Assembly: GCF_014648175.1 (NCBI RefSeq) | Contig: NZ_BMQP01000050.1 | Location: 1-64,000 of the forward strand | From: Planobispora rosea | Lineage (GTDB): Bacteria > Actinomycetota > Actinomycetes > Streptosporangiales > Streptosporangiaceae | Direction: 5' to 3' | DNA: 64,000 nt | The notes under the pieces: generated by a model | What the model was told of the DNA's origin: nothing | Database searches by the model: none | Seen by the model: the letters and a program-made list of their open reading frames with translations, nothing else | Translations under genes and position numbers: made by a program | In this document: in pieces, positions 40,078 through 48,301 of the stretch | How positions within the stretch are numbered: the first letter of the stretch is position 1 | Layout: each line of letters begins with the position of its first letter

Positions 40078-40916
40078 AACTCGACCTCTCGGCTGATCGT
40101 GGTCCACATGCTCTCGAACCACGTCCGGACCTGGGCGACGTACTGCGACTGCATCGAGGATGCGTCCTCAGTCACCTGGTAGTGGAACAGGACCGCGTCC
40201 TTGCCCATGACGTCGTACATCTCGTGCGGCTCGCCCTTGATCCGGACCGTGTGCTTGACCACCGGGTAGAAGCCGAAGAACACCTGCTCCCGGTTGATCA
40301 CGTAGAACTTGAACGCCGGAGTCGTCTGGTGGACGCGGACCTCTACGGAGGCGGACTTCACCAGTCCGAGGTCTGCCAGCTCGTGGACGGCGTCCGCGAT
40401 GGCCTGGGTGCTGCGCTGCTGGATGCGGCGGGCGCGTTCCCGGATCACGGGGTCGTCGCTGAGATCTTCCGCCCGGCACGGCAGGGACATCGGATGGTCC
40501 ATGTCCGGGATCAGGATGCGGATGCCGATGGTCTCGGGTGTGAGCCGTCCAAGCCGGATCTTGTCCAAGGGCTCCTGAAGCATGCCCTGAAGGGTCTCCC
40601 CGGAGAAGCCCGCGAAGTCGATGGAGACGTTGCTCGCCTCGAAAGCGTGCTCGATGTGCGGTCGCAGCTCCACCGGGCGCTCGGTGCGCTCCCGGACGAA
40701 CACGCCGCTCCCCTGACGAGACACGATCAGTCCCTCGTCCCGGAGCAGACGGATCGCCTGCTGGACGGTCATGCGCGCCACGCCGTACTGCTTGGCGAGT
40801 TCGGTTCCTGAGGGCAGCTTGTCCCCCGGCTCGAACTTCTTCGTCAGGATCGCCGCACGCAGGGCGTTCGCCACCTGCTGGTAGGGCGGCCGGGGGTCGT
40901 CGGGGTCGAGACTCAT
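40074..40916 (-). CDS. GntR/UTRA family regulator (KorSA-like)
   Basis: 280 residues. HTH: YQQVANALRAAILTKKFEPG, then TELAKQYGVARMTVQQAIRL. A linker and a long C-terminal domain follow. It is divergent from the transfer operon at 41054, and repeated CTAGG motifs fill the region between. By analogy with KorSA of pSAM2 it should repress transfer and replication genes; this is inference. Confidence 0.85.
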   Translation of the reverse strand: MSLDPDDPRPPYQQVANALRAAILTKKFEPGDKLPSGTELAKQYGVARMTVQQAIRLLRDEGLIVSRQGSGVFVRERTERPVELRPHIEHAFEASNVSIDFAGFSGETLQGMLQEPLDKIRLGRLTPETIGIRILIPDMDHPMSLPCRAEDLSDDPVIRERARRIQQRSTQAIADAVHELADLGLVKSASVEVRVHQTTPAFKFYVINREQVFFGFYPVVKHTVRIKGEPHEMYDVMGKDAVLFHYQVTEDASSMQSQYVAQVRTWFESMWTTISREVEL

Positions 40917-40935
40917 CACGCAAATCAGTCTAGTT

Positions 40936-41028
40936 CTCCTAGGTCGCCTAGGCCAGTTCTTCCGAGACACTTGACATGGCTAGGCAACCTGGCCAACATG
41001 AAGTCACGGCCAACATGGCTAGGCAGGT
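40936..41028. promoter_or_regulatory. CTAGG repeat cluster, probable GntR operators
   Basis: CCTAGG occurs twice at 40938-40952 and GGCTAGGCA twice at about 40978-40986 and 41020-41028. GGCCAACATG also occurs twice. A TTGACA (-35) at 40970-40975 overlaps this cluster, so binding would block transcription of the transfer operon. Confidence 0.6.
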
Positions 41029-41053
41029 TAGACAACCTCAAGGAGTGATCGAA

Positions 41054-41383
41054 ATGCGCAACATCCCCGTCGACATCTCGGCCCTGGCGTTCATCGTCGC
41101 GGGCGAGCCCGAGCCCAAGATCGTGGACCGCGCCACGGGCGAGGTGAAGCGAGACGCGGAGGGGCGGGACCTGTACACGATCCCGCTGCTCCCCAAGCCG
41201 AACGACGACCGGCGCAACCCGGTGATCGTGGTGACGTTCCCCAGCGAGACGTTCCCGCAGATCCCCGAGGGCGTGCAGGTCACCCCGGTCGGACTCGCCG
41301 CGTTCTTCTGGTCGATGAACGGCCGCTCGGGTCTCGGCTTCCGCGCCGAGGCGATCCGCCCGGCCAACCTCAAGGCCGCCTGA
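41054..41383 (+). CDS. Uncharacterised AICE protein, first in the transfer operon
   Basis: 109 residues, MRNIPVDISALAFIVAGEPE, then LYTIPLLPKPNDDRRNPVIV and GVQVTPVGLAAFFWSMNGRS. A conserved small protein upstream of traB-like genes in many AICEs and actinomycete plasmids; function unknown. AAGGAG 9 bp before the ATG. Confidence 0.8.
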   Translation: MRNIPVDISALAFIVAGEPEPKIVDRATGEVKRDAEGRDLYTIPLLPKPNDDRRNPVIVVTFPSETFPQIPEGVQVTPVGLAAFFWSMNGRSGLGFRAEAIRPANLKAA

Positions 41384-41465
41384 CCGGCCGACGTGACGCC
41401 CCTGGAGCGGGCTCGCCTGGCAGCTCCGCCCGCTCCGGGGCCTCCCTCTCGCCTTCGACGAAAGG

Positions 41466-42815
41466 ATGGCTCTCATTATGTTCGAGCATCTGGCCTGGTG
41501 GTTGCTGGCCCTGCTCGCGGTCGTCACTCTGCTCCTGTGCTGGCGTAGGTGGCACCGGCAATCGTTCTGGTACGTGGTGGGGTACCCGCTCACCGCGATC
41601 ACCGTCCGCGCCACCTGGCGCAAGGTCGCCCTCGGGTGCGGTCTCACCAAGAAGCGGCAGCGCTTCTGGTTCACCACCGTTCCCGGTCTGATCTCCTCCA
41701 GCGGCACGGTACGGGTCAAGCGCAAGTTCCAGCGGGTGACGGTCGACACCAAGCCGTGGATGTGGATGCCCATGCCCACCCGGCACGGTTGGCGGGTCAC
41801 CATCCGCACTCTGGAAGGACAGGTTCCCGAGGACTACAGCGGAGCGGCTGAACGGCTCGCGCACTCCTGGCGCGTGCATGCCGTACGGGTCTCCTCGCCT
41901 CGGCCGGGACGGGTCGTTCTGTCCGCGATCATGCGCGATCCTCTCGTGCACGTGGACAAGCTGCTTCCCTCGCCCGGCCTGCTGAAGGTCACCGTGGGAC
42001 GGCTGGAGACCGGCAAGCCGTGGATCATCGACTTCCGTACGGTCCCGCACTGGATGAACGCCGGGGCCACGCAGTCCGGCAAGTCCAACCTCGCCAACGC
42101 GCTCATCGTCGGGCTGGCGCCGCAACCGGTCGCCCTGGTCGGCTTCGACCTCAAGGGCGGGGTGGAGTTCACTCCGTACGGCCCGCGGTTGTCGGCCCTG
42201 GCCACCTGCCGCGCCGAGTCGGTGGGCCTGCTCGATGACCTGGTGGCGCTGATGACCGACCGCATGGGCCTGTGCCGTCAGGCGGGTGCACGCAATATCT
42301 GGCAGCTCCCGCCGGCCCTCCGGCCGATCCCAGTCGTCGTCCTGGTCGATGAACTGGCTGAGCTGTATCTGATGGCTGACAAGTCCGAGAAAGACGAGAT
42401 CGCCAAGACCTCGACCGCCCTCCTTCGCGTGGCTCAGCTCGGGCGCGCGTTCGGGATCTACCTGTTCTGCTGCGGCCAGCGCATCGGCTCCGACCTCGGA
42501 CCCGGCGTCACCGCCCTACGTGCCCAGTGCTCCGGGCGCATCTGCCATCGGGTCAACGACCCCGAGACCGCCACCATGACCCTCGGCGATCTCGACCCGG
42601 CTGCTCTGGTCTCCGCCCGCGCGATCGCCGCCGAGACACCCGGCGTCGCCATCGTGGCCAGCCAGGACGGCCAGTGGTACCGAGCCCGTTCCTTCTACGT
42701 CTCCGAGGCCACCGCAGAGCACGCCGCCCACGCCTATGCCCATCTGGCCCCGTCCTGGGCCGATGTCATGGCCTCTCGGGTCGACGGCGACGTGCCGGAC
42801 ATGCACGCGGCCTGA
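41466..42815 (+). CDS. FtsK/SpoIIIE-type DNA translocase (TraB-like) of element D
   Basis: 449 residues (or 445 from ATG at 41478). N-terminal membrane segment AWWLLALLAVVTLLLCWRR. ATPase domain with Walker A GATQSGKSNL at about residues 200-209 and Walker B PVVVLVDELAELY at about 291-303. The CGQRIGSDLGPGVTALRAQC segment is a typical sensor region. Shorter than the element C translocase and lacking its long C-terminal winged helix. Confidence 0.9.
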   Translation: MALIMFEHLAWWLLALLAVVTLLLCWRRWHRQSFWYVVGYPLTAITVRATWRKVALGCGLTKKRQRFWFTTVPGLISSSGTVRVKRKFQRVTVDTKPWMWMPMPTRHGWRVTIRTLEGQVPEDYSGAAERLAHSWRVHAVRVSSPRPGRVVLSAIMRDPLVHVDKLLPSPGLLKVTVGRLETGKPWIIDFRTVPHWMNAGATQSGKSNLANALIVGLAPQPVALVGFDLKGGVEFTPYGPRLSALATCRAESVGLLDDLVALMTDRMGLCRQAGARNIWQLPPALRPIPVVVLVDELAELYLMADKSEKDEIAKTSTALLRVAQLGRAFGIYLFCCGQRIGSDLGPGVTALRAQCSGRICHRVNDPETATMTLGDLDPAALVSARAIAAETPGVAIVASQDGQWYRARSFYVSEATAEHAAHAYAHLAPSWADVMASRVDGDVPDMHAA

Positions 42816-42902
42816 CTTCATCTCCCTGCGGCTCGGCGTGAGCCCTGATCACGCCAGGTCCCTACCCGACCCATGCCTGAACCCGGAAGGAGGTAGACCA
42901 CG

Positions 42903-43589
42903 ATGACCCGTCACAGCCCCGGTCGCGTCCACTCCATGGTACTGGACTCCGCGCCGGTCGTGATCCTGGCCGTCATCGCGGCTGTGGGGTCCTTCACCCA
43001 CATCTCCGAGCTGGCCGCCGAGCACGGTCAGCGCGGCTGGCAGTCCTGGGCGGTCGCGGTGTGCATCGACCTGATGTGCGTCATGGCCACCCGGGAACTC
43101 CAGCGGGACAAGCGCACCGGCCGTCCCCGGCGGGGACCGGTCTCCTGGCCCTCCCTCGTGCTGGCCGGCGGGATCGTGCTCACGCTCGCGGCCAACCTGG
43201 CTCGCGCCGAGACATCGGTGTGGGGATGGATCTGCGCCGCGATGCCCGCTGTGGCCTTCCTCGTGGCGATCTCCATGCTGGAGCGCCGTGCCTCGCACCG
43301 GCCTCCGACCCCGGTCCCCGTCGTCGTCCCGGTCGCAGAAGCCGTTCCCGAGGTCGACGCCGCTCCCCTACCGACTGTCCAGCTCCCCACGGCCGACGTG
43401 TCCGAGGAGCCTCCGGGCAACCAGCCCGGCCCGTCCCCTGCCCTGCTCACCTTCGCCCGGCGACTGGCCGACGAGCACAGCGCCAAGCACGGCCGTCCCG
43501 TTACGGCGGACCTTCTCCGCACCCGTATGGGCATCTCCGGCGACCTCGCCGCCGACCTGCTGCGGCAGATCGCCGCCGATCCCACCTGA
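42903..43589 (+). CDS. DUF2637 membrane protein (Spd-like transfer accessory)
   Basis: 228 residues. Four membrane segments (PVVILAVIAAVGSFTHISEL, SWAVAVCIDLMCVMA, VLAGGIVLTLAANLA, WICAAMPAVAFLVAISML) form the DUF2637 domain, and a Pro/Val-rich stretch leads to a small C-terminal helical domain. Proteins of this type help spread transferred DNA within the recipient mycelium. GGAAGGAGG before ATG. Confidence 0.82.
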   Translation: MTRHSPGRVHSMVLDSAPVVILAVIAAVGSFTHISELAAEHGQRGWQSWAVAVCIDLMCVMATRELQRDKRTGRPRRGPVSWPSLVLAGGIVLTLAANLARAETSVWGWICAAMPAVAFLVAISMLERRASHRPPTPVPVVVPVAEAVPEVDAAPLPTVQLPTADVSEEPPGNQPGPSPALLTFARRLADEHSAKHGRPVTADLLRTRMGISGDLAADLLRQIAADPT

Positions 43590-43608
43590 CGAAAGGAGCC
43601 GATCCGTC

Positions 43609-44019
43609 ATGACCTTGCCCGAACTCCCCCACCTGCTGGAAGCCGCCCGTGCCTGGGCGCGCGGTTCCTACGCCGTGGAGGCCGCCGTGGAACTGCTGGC
43701 CCATCACGGGACGTGGCTTCACCGTCGCGACTTCCTCCGCATGGCCGTGGAGTACGCCCCAGCCACCTACGGCCAGACTCCGTACGCCTCCATCTCCTGG
43801 GACACCCTTCACTCGGCGCTGTTCAACGGCCTGCTCCCCTGCTCCAACTCCGAGGCCGCCGTCCTGCGCATCGCGCTCAGCCTCGCCGAGGGTCACCCCG
43901 TCGACCTCGGCCCGGCCATCACCCGCCTGGACCGGACCAACCTCGCGTACGTCCTGGCCGCCATCCGGCACGCCGGGGGCGACCGCCACGCCTGGGCCTC
44001 CGTGGGGGACACGCCATGA
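43609..44019 (+). CDS. Uncharacterised AICE protein
   Basis: 136 residues, MTLPELPHLLEAARAWARGS, helical, with SAFNGLLPCSNSEAA-like and DLGPAITRLDRTNLAYVLAA segments. Found in transfer operons of this type; role unknown. It follows the DUF2637 gene by 19 bp and overlaps the next by ATGA. Confidence 0.75.
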   Translation: MTLPELPHLLEAARAWARGSYAVEAAVELLAHHGTWLHRRDFLRMAVEYAPATYGQTPYASISWDTLHSALFNGLLPCSNSEAAVLRIALSLAEGHPVDLGPAITRLDRTNLAYVLAAIRHAGGDRHAWASVGDTP

Positions 44020-44165
44020 TCCGGCTGGTCTGCCCCTTCTGTGGCTGCTGCGCCCGCTACGGCTGCGAACTCGACGGCGACCCGGCCGACTGCGACCGCC
44101 TCGACGACACCGACGACACCCCGTGCCCGTGTCCCCGCTCCGAGGAAGGAGGAGACACCCCGTGA
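44016..44165 (+). CDS. 49-residue Cys-rich peptide
   Basis: MIRLVCPFCGCCARYGCELD, then an acidic stretch with a second group CPCP. Two Cys clusters (CxxCxC and CxC) suggest a zinc-binding module. Overlapping stop/start on both sides shows it is translated as part of the operon. Confidence 0.65.
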   Translation: MIRLVCPFCGCCARYGCELDGDPADCDRLDDTDDTPCPCPRSEEGGDTP

Positions 44166-44287
44166 TCCACGCCTACACCTGCGCCACCTGCGCCGGAACC
44201 GGCCTCGTCAACGACGACAGCGACAGCAGCCCGTACCAGCTCTCGGCCACCTGCCCCGACTGCGACGGCACCGGAATCGACAACTGA
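44162..44287 (+). CDS. 41-residue DnaJ-type zinc-finger peptide
   Basis: From GTG: VIHAYTCATCAGTGLVNDDS, then LSATCPDCDGTGIDN. The two CxxCxGxG-type motifs are exactly those of the DnaJ central zinc finger, here as a stand-alone peptide. It overlaps the gene before (GTGA). Confidence 0.65.
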   Translation: MIHAYTCATCAGTGLVNDDSDSSPYQLSATCPDCDGTGIDN

Positions 44288-44376
44288 TCAGTGACGCCAC
44301 CACGGGGCGGCCAAAGCCTGGCAGCCCGCCGCTCCGCGGGGCGTCTCCTCCGCTCACTCGCAAAGGAACCACCAGT

Positions 44377-44490
44377 ATGCGCCACCGGCCACATACGGAC
44401 CGCGACGGATACGGCTCCGTCCGCGTCCGCTCCATCCATCGAGACGACGACCGACCCACCGACGAGCGCACCGGAAAGGAGGAGAGATGA
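44377..44490 (+). CDS. 37-residue basic peptide before rep
   Basis: MRHRPHTDRDGYGSVRVRSI, highly charged, ending in TGKEER. It has AAAGGA upstream and overlaps the rep start by ATGA. It may serve only to couple translation to rep. Confidence 0.5.
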   Translation: MRHRPHTDRDGYGSVRVRSIHRDDDRPTDERTGKEER

Positions 44491-45866
44491 GCGAACCCGC
44501 ACCCATCGGCGACCTGGTCGGCCCGGTCATCCGGGACCTGGCCCGCCGCTCCGGCAAGGATCTGAACCGCTGGTTCCAGCAGGTCGACCGGCTTCATGGC
44601 TGCTCCGCCCCTGTCCGTCTGGTCGGCGACGTCTCCACCGTCGACCCGGCAACCGGGGAGGTCCTGCACCACTACTCCACGAGCGGCGAACCCCACGGGC
44701 AGTTGCTCGTCCGCTGCGGCAACCGGCGGGCCTCCCGCTGTCCGGCCTGCGCCGAGACCTACCGGGCCGACACCTTCCACCTGATCCGGGCGGGCCTGCT
44801 CGGCGGAGACAAGGGCGTCCCGGCCACCGTGAGCACGCACCCCCGCGTGCTGGCCACCTTCACGGCCCCGAGCTTCGGCCCGGTCCACCGTGGCCCGGAC
44901 AAGCACGGCCAGGCCGACGTCTGCCATCCCCGGCGCAAGGATCCGGCCTGCTTCGAACGGCACGGCTCCGGTGACCGGCGCATCGGACAGGCCCTCGACC
45001 CGGACAGCTACGACTACGCGGGCCACGTCCTGTGGAACGCCCACGCGGGCATGCTCTGGCACCGCTTCGGGATCTACCTGCGGCGTCACCTGGGCGCATC
45101 GGCCGGACTCACCCGCAGCGAGTTCAGTCGACGGGTCCGGCTCTCCTTCGCCAAGGTCGCCGAGTACCAAGCACGCGGGAGCGTCCACTTCCACGCCGTC
45201 ATCCGCCTCGACGGCCGTACCTCGGAAGGCAAGGTCAGCACGCCACCGGCCTGGGCGAGCGTGGAGCTGCTCAGTGAAGCCATCGCGTCATCGGCCGGGG
45301 CCGTGCATCTCGACGTCCCCGACCCGTACGGCGGGGCCATGCGGGATCTGTGCTGGGGCGCAGTCGACGTACGGCACATCGAGACGGCCGGCCCGGACGG
45401 AGTCGCGCTCTCCGAGGCGGCGGTGGCCGGCTACGTCGCCAAGTACGCCACCAAGGCCGCCGAGACCTCCGGCACCCTGGACCGGCGGATCAGACACTCC
45501 GACCTCGCCCGGCTCGAACAGTACGGCGTCACCGAACACGCCGCCCGGCTGATCCGTACCGCCTGGGAACTCGGCAACCCCACGGCCTATCCCGACCTCG
45601 CGCCGCTGCGGCTCCGGCAGTGGGCGCACATGCTCGGCTTCCGAGGTCACTTCTCGACCAAGAGCCGGGCCTACTCCACCACCCTGACCGCGCTACGCCA
45701 CGTCCGCCTGGAGTACCGCCAGGCCCGCGACCTCGCCCGCTTGCCCTACGACCCGGCCACCACGCTCGTCCTCGCGAACTGGAAGTACGCGGGCCAGGGC
45801 TACACCGCTGGGGAATCCGCCCTCGTCTCGACGATCTCACCTAAGGGAGGATCCGTTGAGCACTGA
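44487..45866 (+). CDS. repSA: Replication initiator protein, RepSA type
   Basis: 459 residues. A Cys-rich zinc-finger region (LLVRCGNRRASRCPACAETY, about residues 70-90) and the RGSVHFHAVIRLDG segment with a His-u-His-like motif, followed by EAAVAGYVAKYATKAAE, match RepSA of pSAM2-type AICEs. It nicks at the element origin and starts rolling-circle replication after excision. The origin is not identifiable by eye. It overlaps xis by 11 bp. Confidence 0.9.
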   Translation: MSEPAPIGDLVGPVIRDLARRSGKDLNRWFQQVDRLHGCSAPVRLVGDVSTVDPATGEVLHHYSTSGEPHGQLLVRCGNRRASRCPACAETYRADTFHLIRAGLLGGDKGVPATVSTHPRVLATFTAPSFGPVHRGPDKHGQADVCHPRRKDPACFERHGSGDRRIGQALDPDSYDYAGHVLWNAHAGMLWHRFGIYLRRHLGASAGLTRSEFSRRVRLSFAKVAEYQARGSVHFHAVIRLDGRTSEGKVSTPPAWASVELLSEAIASSAGAVHLDVPDPYGGAMRDLCWGAVDVRHIETAGPDGVALSEAAVAGYVAKYATKAAETSGTLDRRIRHSDLARLEQYGVTEHAARLIRTAWELGNPTAYPDLAPLRLRQWAHMLGFRGHFSTKSRAYSTTLTALRHVRLEYRQARDLARLPYDPATTLVLANWKYAGQGYTAGESALVSTISPKGGSVEH

Positions 45867-46059
45867 CCTGACCTCGATCATCGATGCCCGGCTCTACCGG
45901 GTCCCCGACGCCATGCGGCGGCTCGGCCTGAGCCGCACCGTGATCTACGAGCTGATCCGCGTGGGGCGGCTGCGCTCGGTCAAGGAGGGCCGTACCCGGC
46001 TCATCCCCGAGTCCGCGATCCGCGAGTACATCGCGCTCCTGGAACGGGAGGCAGCCTGA
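45856..46059 (+). CDS. xis: Excisionase of element D
   Basis: 67 residues from TTG: YRVPDAMRRLGLSRTVIYEL, then IRVGRLRSVKEGRTRLIPES. Typical HTH_17 excisionase that overlaps rep upstream and int downstream (TGATG), so rep, xis and int form one coupled unit, as in pSAM2. Confidence 0.9.
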   Translation: MSTDLTSIIDARLYRVPDAMRRLGLSRTVIYELIRVGRLRSVKEGRTRLIPESAIREYIALLEREAA

Positions 46060-47192
46060 TGACCGAGCGTCGAAGCCGTGGGGACGGCGGTCTGCACTGG
46101 GACGAGGCCCGACAGCGCTGGATCGCCTCGGTCACGGTCGGCTACACCCCGGCGGGCAAGCGGATCGTGAAGAGGGCCAGCGGCAGGACCAAGACCGCTG
46201 CCCTGAAGAAGCTCAAGGAGATCATCCGCGATTACGAAGACGGGCTCCTGGTCTCCTCGACGGGCTACACCGTGGCCGACGCCGTACGGAACTGGCTGGA
46301 GTTCGGGCTCAGCGGCCGGGACCCCGCGACGGTGGAGAAGTGCACGATCCTCGCCAGCAAGCACATCATCTCGGCCCTGGGTGCCCGGAAGCTGGTCGAT
46401 CTCACCGCCGACGACGTTGACCGCTGGTTGGCCGCCAAGGCGAAGGAGCTGAGCACGCGGACGCTCCGTGAGCTGCGTTCGATCCTCGTCCGGACCGTCA
46501 ACCGCGCGCAGGCTCGCGACAAGGTGAAGCGGAACGTGGTGCTGCTGTGCGAGATCCCCAAAGGCAAGGCGGGCCGTCCATCCAAGTCACTCACCCTGGA
46601 ACAGGCGGAAGCCGTGCTCAAGGCGTCGGAGGGTACGGCGCTGCACGCCTACATCGTGCTGTCGCTGCTGCTGGGAGCCCGTACGGAGGAGCTGAGGCCG
46701 CTCACCTGGTCACACGTCGACCTCGGCGGCACCCCGCCGTCCATCATGGTCTGGCGCTCGGTCCGGGAGAGCGGCGACACCAAGACCCGCAAGTCCCGGC
46801 GCACGCTGGCCATGCCGAGACGGTGCGTGGAAGCGCTCAAGCTCCACCGCGAGCGCCAGGACGTGGCCCGTAAGGCAGCGGGCAAGAGCTGGCAGGACAA
46901 CGACCTCGTCTTCGCCTCCAAGGTCGGCACCGAGCTCGACTCCCACAACGTCCGCCGCTCGTTCCGGTCCGTGCTCAAGAGGGCCGGCCTGAATGAGAAG
47001 GAGTGGACACCTCGGGAGATGCGGCACAGCTTCGTCTCGCTGCTATCCGACTCCGGCGTCCCCCTGGAGAACATCTCTCGCCTAGTCGGTCACCGAAACA
47101 CTTCAGTGACCGAAACCGTCTACCGCAAGCAGCTCCGGCCGATGCTTCTTGAAGGAGCCGAGGCGATGGATAAAATATTCCGAGAAGACTAG
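46059..47192 (+). CDS. int: Tyrosine-recombinase integrase of element D
   Basis: 377 residues. N-terminal arm-binding region (DEARQRWIASVTVGYTPAGK), core-binding domain (LTADDVDRWLAAKAKELSTR), and catalytic domain with LLLGARTEELRPL, TPREMRHSF, LVGHRNTSVTETV and VYRKQLRP. It resembles the element C integrase in layout and in box II, but the N-terminal arm-binding part is clearly different, consistent with the different arm repeats. A hairpin follows the stop. Confidence 0.93.
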   Translation: MTERRSRGDGGLHWDEARQRWIASVTVGYTPAGKRIVKRASGRTKTAALKKLKEIIRDYEDGLLVSSTGYTVADAVRNWLEFGLSGRDPATVEKCTILASKHIISALGARKLVDLTADDVDRWLAAKAKELSTRTLRELRSILVRTVNRAQARDKVKRNVVLLCEIPKGKAGRPSKSLTLEQAEAVLKASEGTALHAYIVLSLLLGARTEELRPLTWSHVDLGGTPPSIMVWRSVRESGDTKTRKSRRTLAMPRRCVEALKLHRERQDVARKAAGKSWQDNDLVFASKVGTELDSHNVRRSFRSVLKRAGLNEKEWTPREMRHSFVSLLSDSGVPLENISRLVGHRNTSVTETVYRKQLRPMLLEGAEAMDKIFRED

Positions 47193-47198
47193 AAAAAG

Positions 47199-47228
47199 GG
47201 CCACCCACAAGTCACGGGTGGCCCTTAG
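47199..47228 (+). terminator. Rho-independent terminator after int
   Basis: Perfect stem GGGCCACCC / GGGTGGCCC with an 8-nt loop, followed by TTAG, 6 bp after the int stop. It also faces the convergent nuclease gene and may serve both. Confidence 0.8.
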
Positions 47229-47252
47229 CTTCACTCTCCCGAGGAAGGAATA

Positions 47253-48080
47253 TCACTTAGTATCACCGAGTCGCTTTATGAAACGATGCAAACTGCCATT
47301 AAGTTCGACGGGATTACTAATCGCCTCTACCGTAATACGGTCAACAAAAGCGATCCCAACATCACGGAGAAGATGCTCTCGACTCGTGTCTAGAGCTCGT
47401 CGCCCAGTGTGGTGAGGACCGTCGATCTCCAGCACCCCGGCACGATTCCTGTAGGTCACCAGGACGTCCGGCTCCCATGTACGTCCTAGCACTCTCCCTC
47501 CGGCAAGCGGAAAGATCCCGATCGTATCGTCACGCGGGAAGTCCTTCTCCTGGATCTTCTTGAGAGCTCGATACACGATCAGCTCGCCCTCATTAGTGAA
47601 CGCTAAGTGGTCTTCAACGAATCGAGGCTCCTCCACTCGGACCAAGCGCCCCTGATTGGACTGCTGTTTACCGGATATGTATTGCCGGACATGGTCTCGC
47701 CACTGAGGGCCGACCGAAGGAAGCGTCTCTCGGAGACCTACCCATGCGATGCCATAATCACGACGACGAGATACCTCTTGGCAGGTCTCACGGATACGAG
47801 TCAGCTTCTCTTCTGTGAAGAGGCTTTGATGCTCGGGCGCGACTTCCAACCAGAGATCCTCTTCTCTGGCTTGGTCGTCCCACTCAATAGTTGCACTCTT
47901 AACTTCTAGCAGGATTCCTGCTAGCTCTTTTTCGCCCCGCAAGACCAGCAACGCGGCGGCATGCCCCAAAGTAGCTTCGGCCCGGAGGTACTTCCGTTCC
48001 TCATCGCTCAGGTTCGGTGCGCCGAGAAGCTCGTCGTAAGACTTGTTTGCCTGCCCTGCCCGTCCGGCGCTGTCCCGCAT
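47253..48080 (-). CDS. Putative PD-(D/E)XK nuclease (DUF559/Vsr-like)
   Basis: 275 residues. The C-terminal 90 residues contain WEPDVLVTYRNRAGVLEIDG followed by PHHTGRRALDTSREHLLRDV and a GIAFVDRI strand. The D-x(n)-(E)xDG-HH pattern with a later RD is that of DUF559/Vsr-like restriction-endonuclease folds. The N-terminal half is helical and charged. GC content is lower than in the element core. It sits between int and the tRNA, outside the operons, a typical place for a cargo gene. Target unknown. Confidence 0.65.
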   Translation of the reverse strand: MRDSAGRAGQANKSYDELLGAPNLSDEERKYLRAEATLGHAAALLVLRGEKELAGILLEVKSATIEWDDQAREEDLWLEVAPEHQSLFTEEKLTRIRETCQEVSRRRDYGIAWVGLRETLPSVGPQWRDHVRQYISGKQQSNQGRLVRVEEPRFVEDHLAFTNEGELIVYRALKKIQEKDFPRDDTIGIFPLAGGRVLGRTWEPDVLVTYRNRAGVLEIDGPHHTGRRALDTSREHLLRDVGIAFVDRITVEAISNPVELNGSLHRFIKRLGDTK

Positions 48081-48231
48081 GCGTCGCCCCTCCAGCTCGC
48101 ACGTGATCTAGCAAGACGATACCGGTTGTGTGAGACAGTTCACGGTCAGCTCGCAGGCATCCTCCACACTGGCCAGTTCGAACAGCTTGAGCCACCCGGC
48201 CTGTCACGAGGCGCCCTCCGCTTGAGGGGTA

Positions 48232-48251
48232 GTCACTCAGTTGGTCACTCA
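48232..48251. other. Arm-site pair of element D, right end
   Basis: GTCACTCA at 48232 and 48244, 49 bp from the right core. Pairs with 35814-35833. Confidence 0.6.
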
Positions 48252-48260
48252 GCAACGCAG

Positions 48261-48292
48261 AAGGCCGCTCCCGATCTCTCGGAAGCGGCCTC
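48261..48292 (-). terminator. tRNA-Ala terminator, brought by element D
   Basis: Stem AAGGCCGCT(C)CC / GGAAGCGGCCTC directly downstream of the intact tRNA. Same as copies at 19838 and 21972. Confidence 0.8.
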
Positions 48293-48301
48293 TGACCTGG
48301 G

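Larger units (their letters stand above)
35673..48300. mobile_element. Element D: complete AICE (RepSA/TraB type)
   Basis: Bounded by the core at 35673 and the intact tRNA 3' end at 48301, with GTCACTCA arm-site pairs at both ends. Order: DUF6228-like gene, GntR, small divergent gene, HEPN, ParA, HAD, GntR, transfer and replication operon (41054-45866), xis, int, nuclease, tRNA. All functions expected for excision, replication and transfer are present. Size 12.6 kb. Confidence 0.93.
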
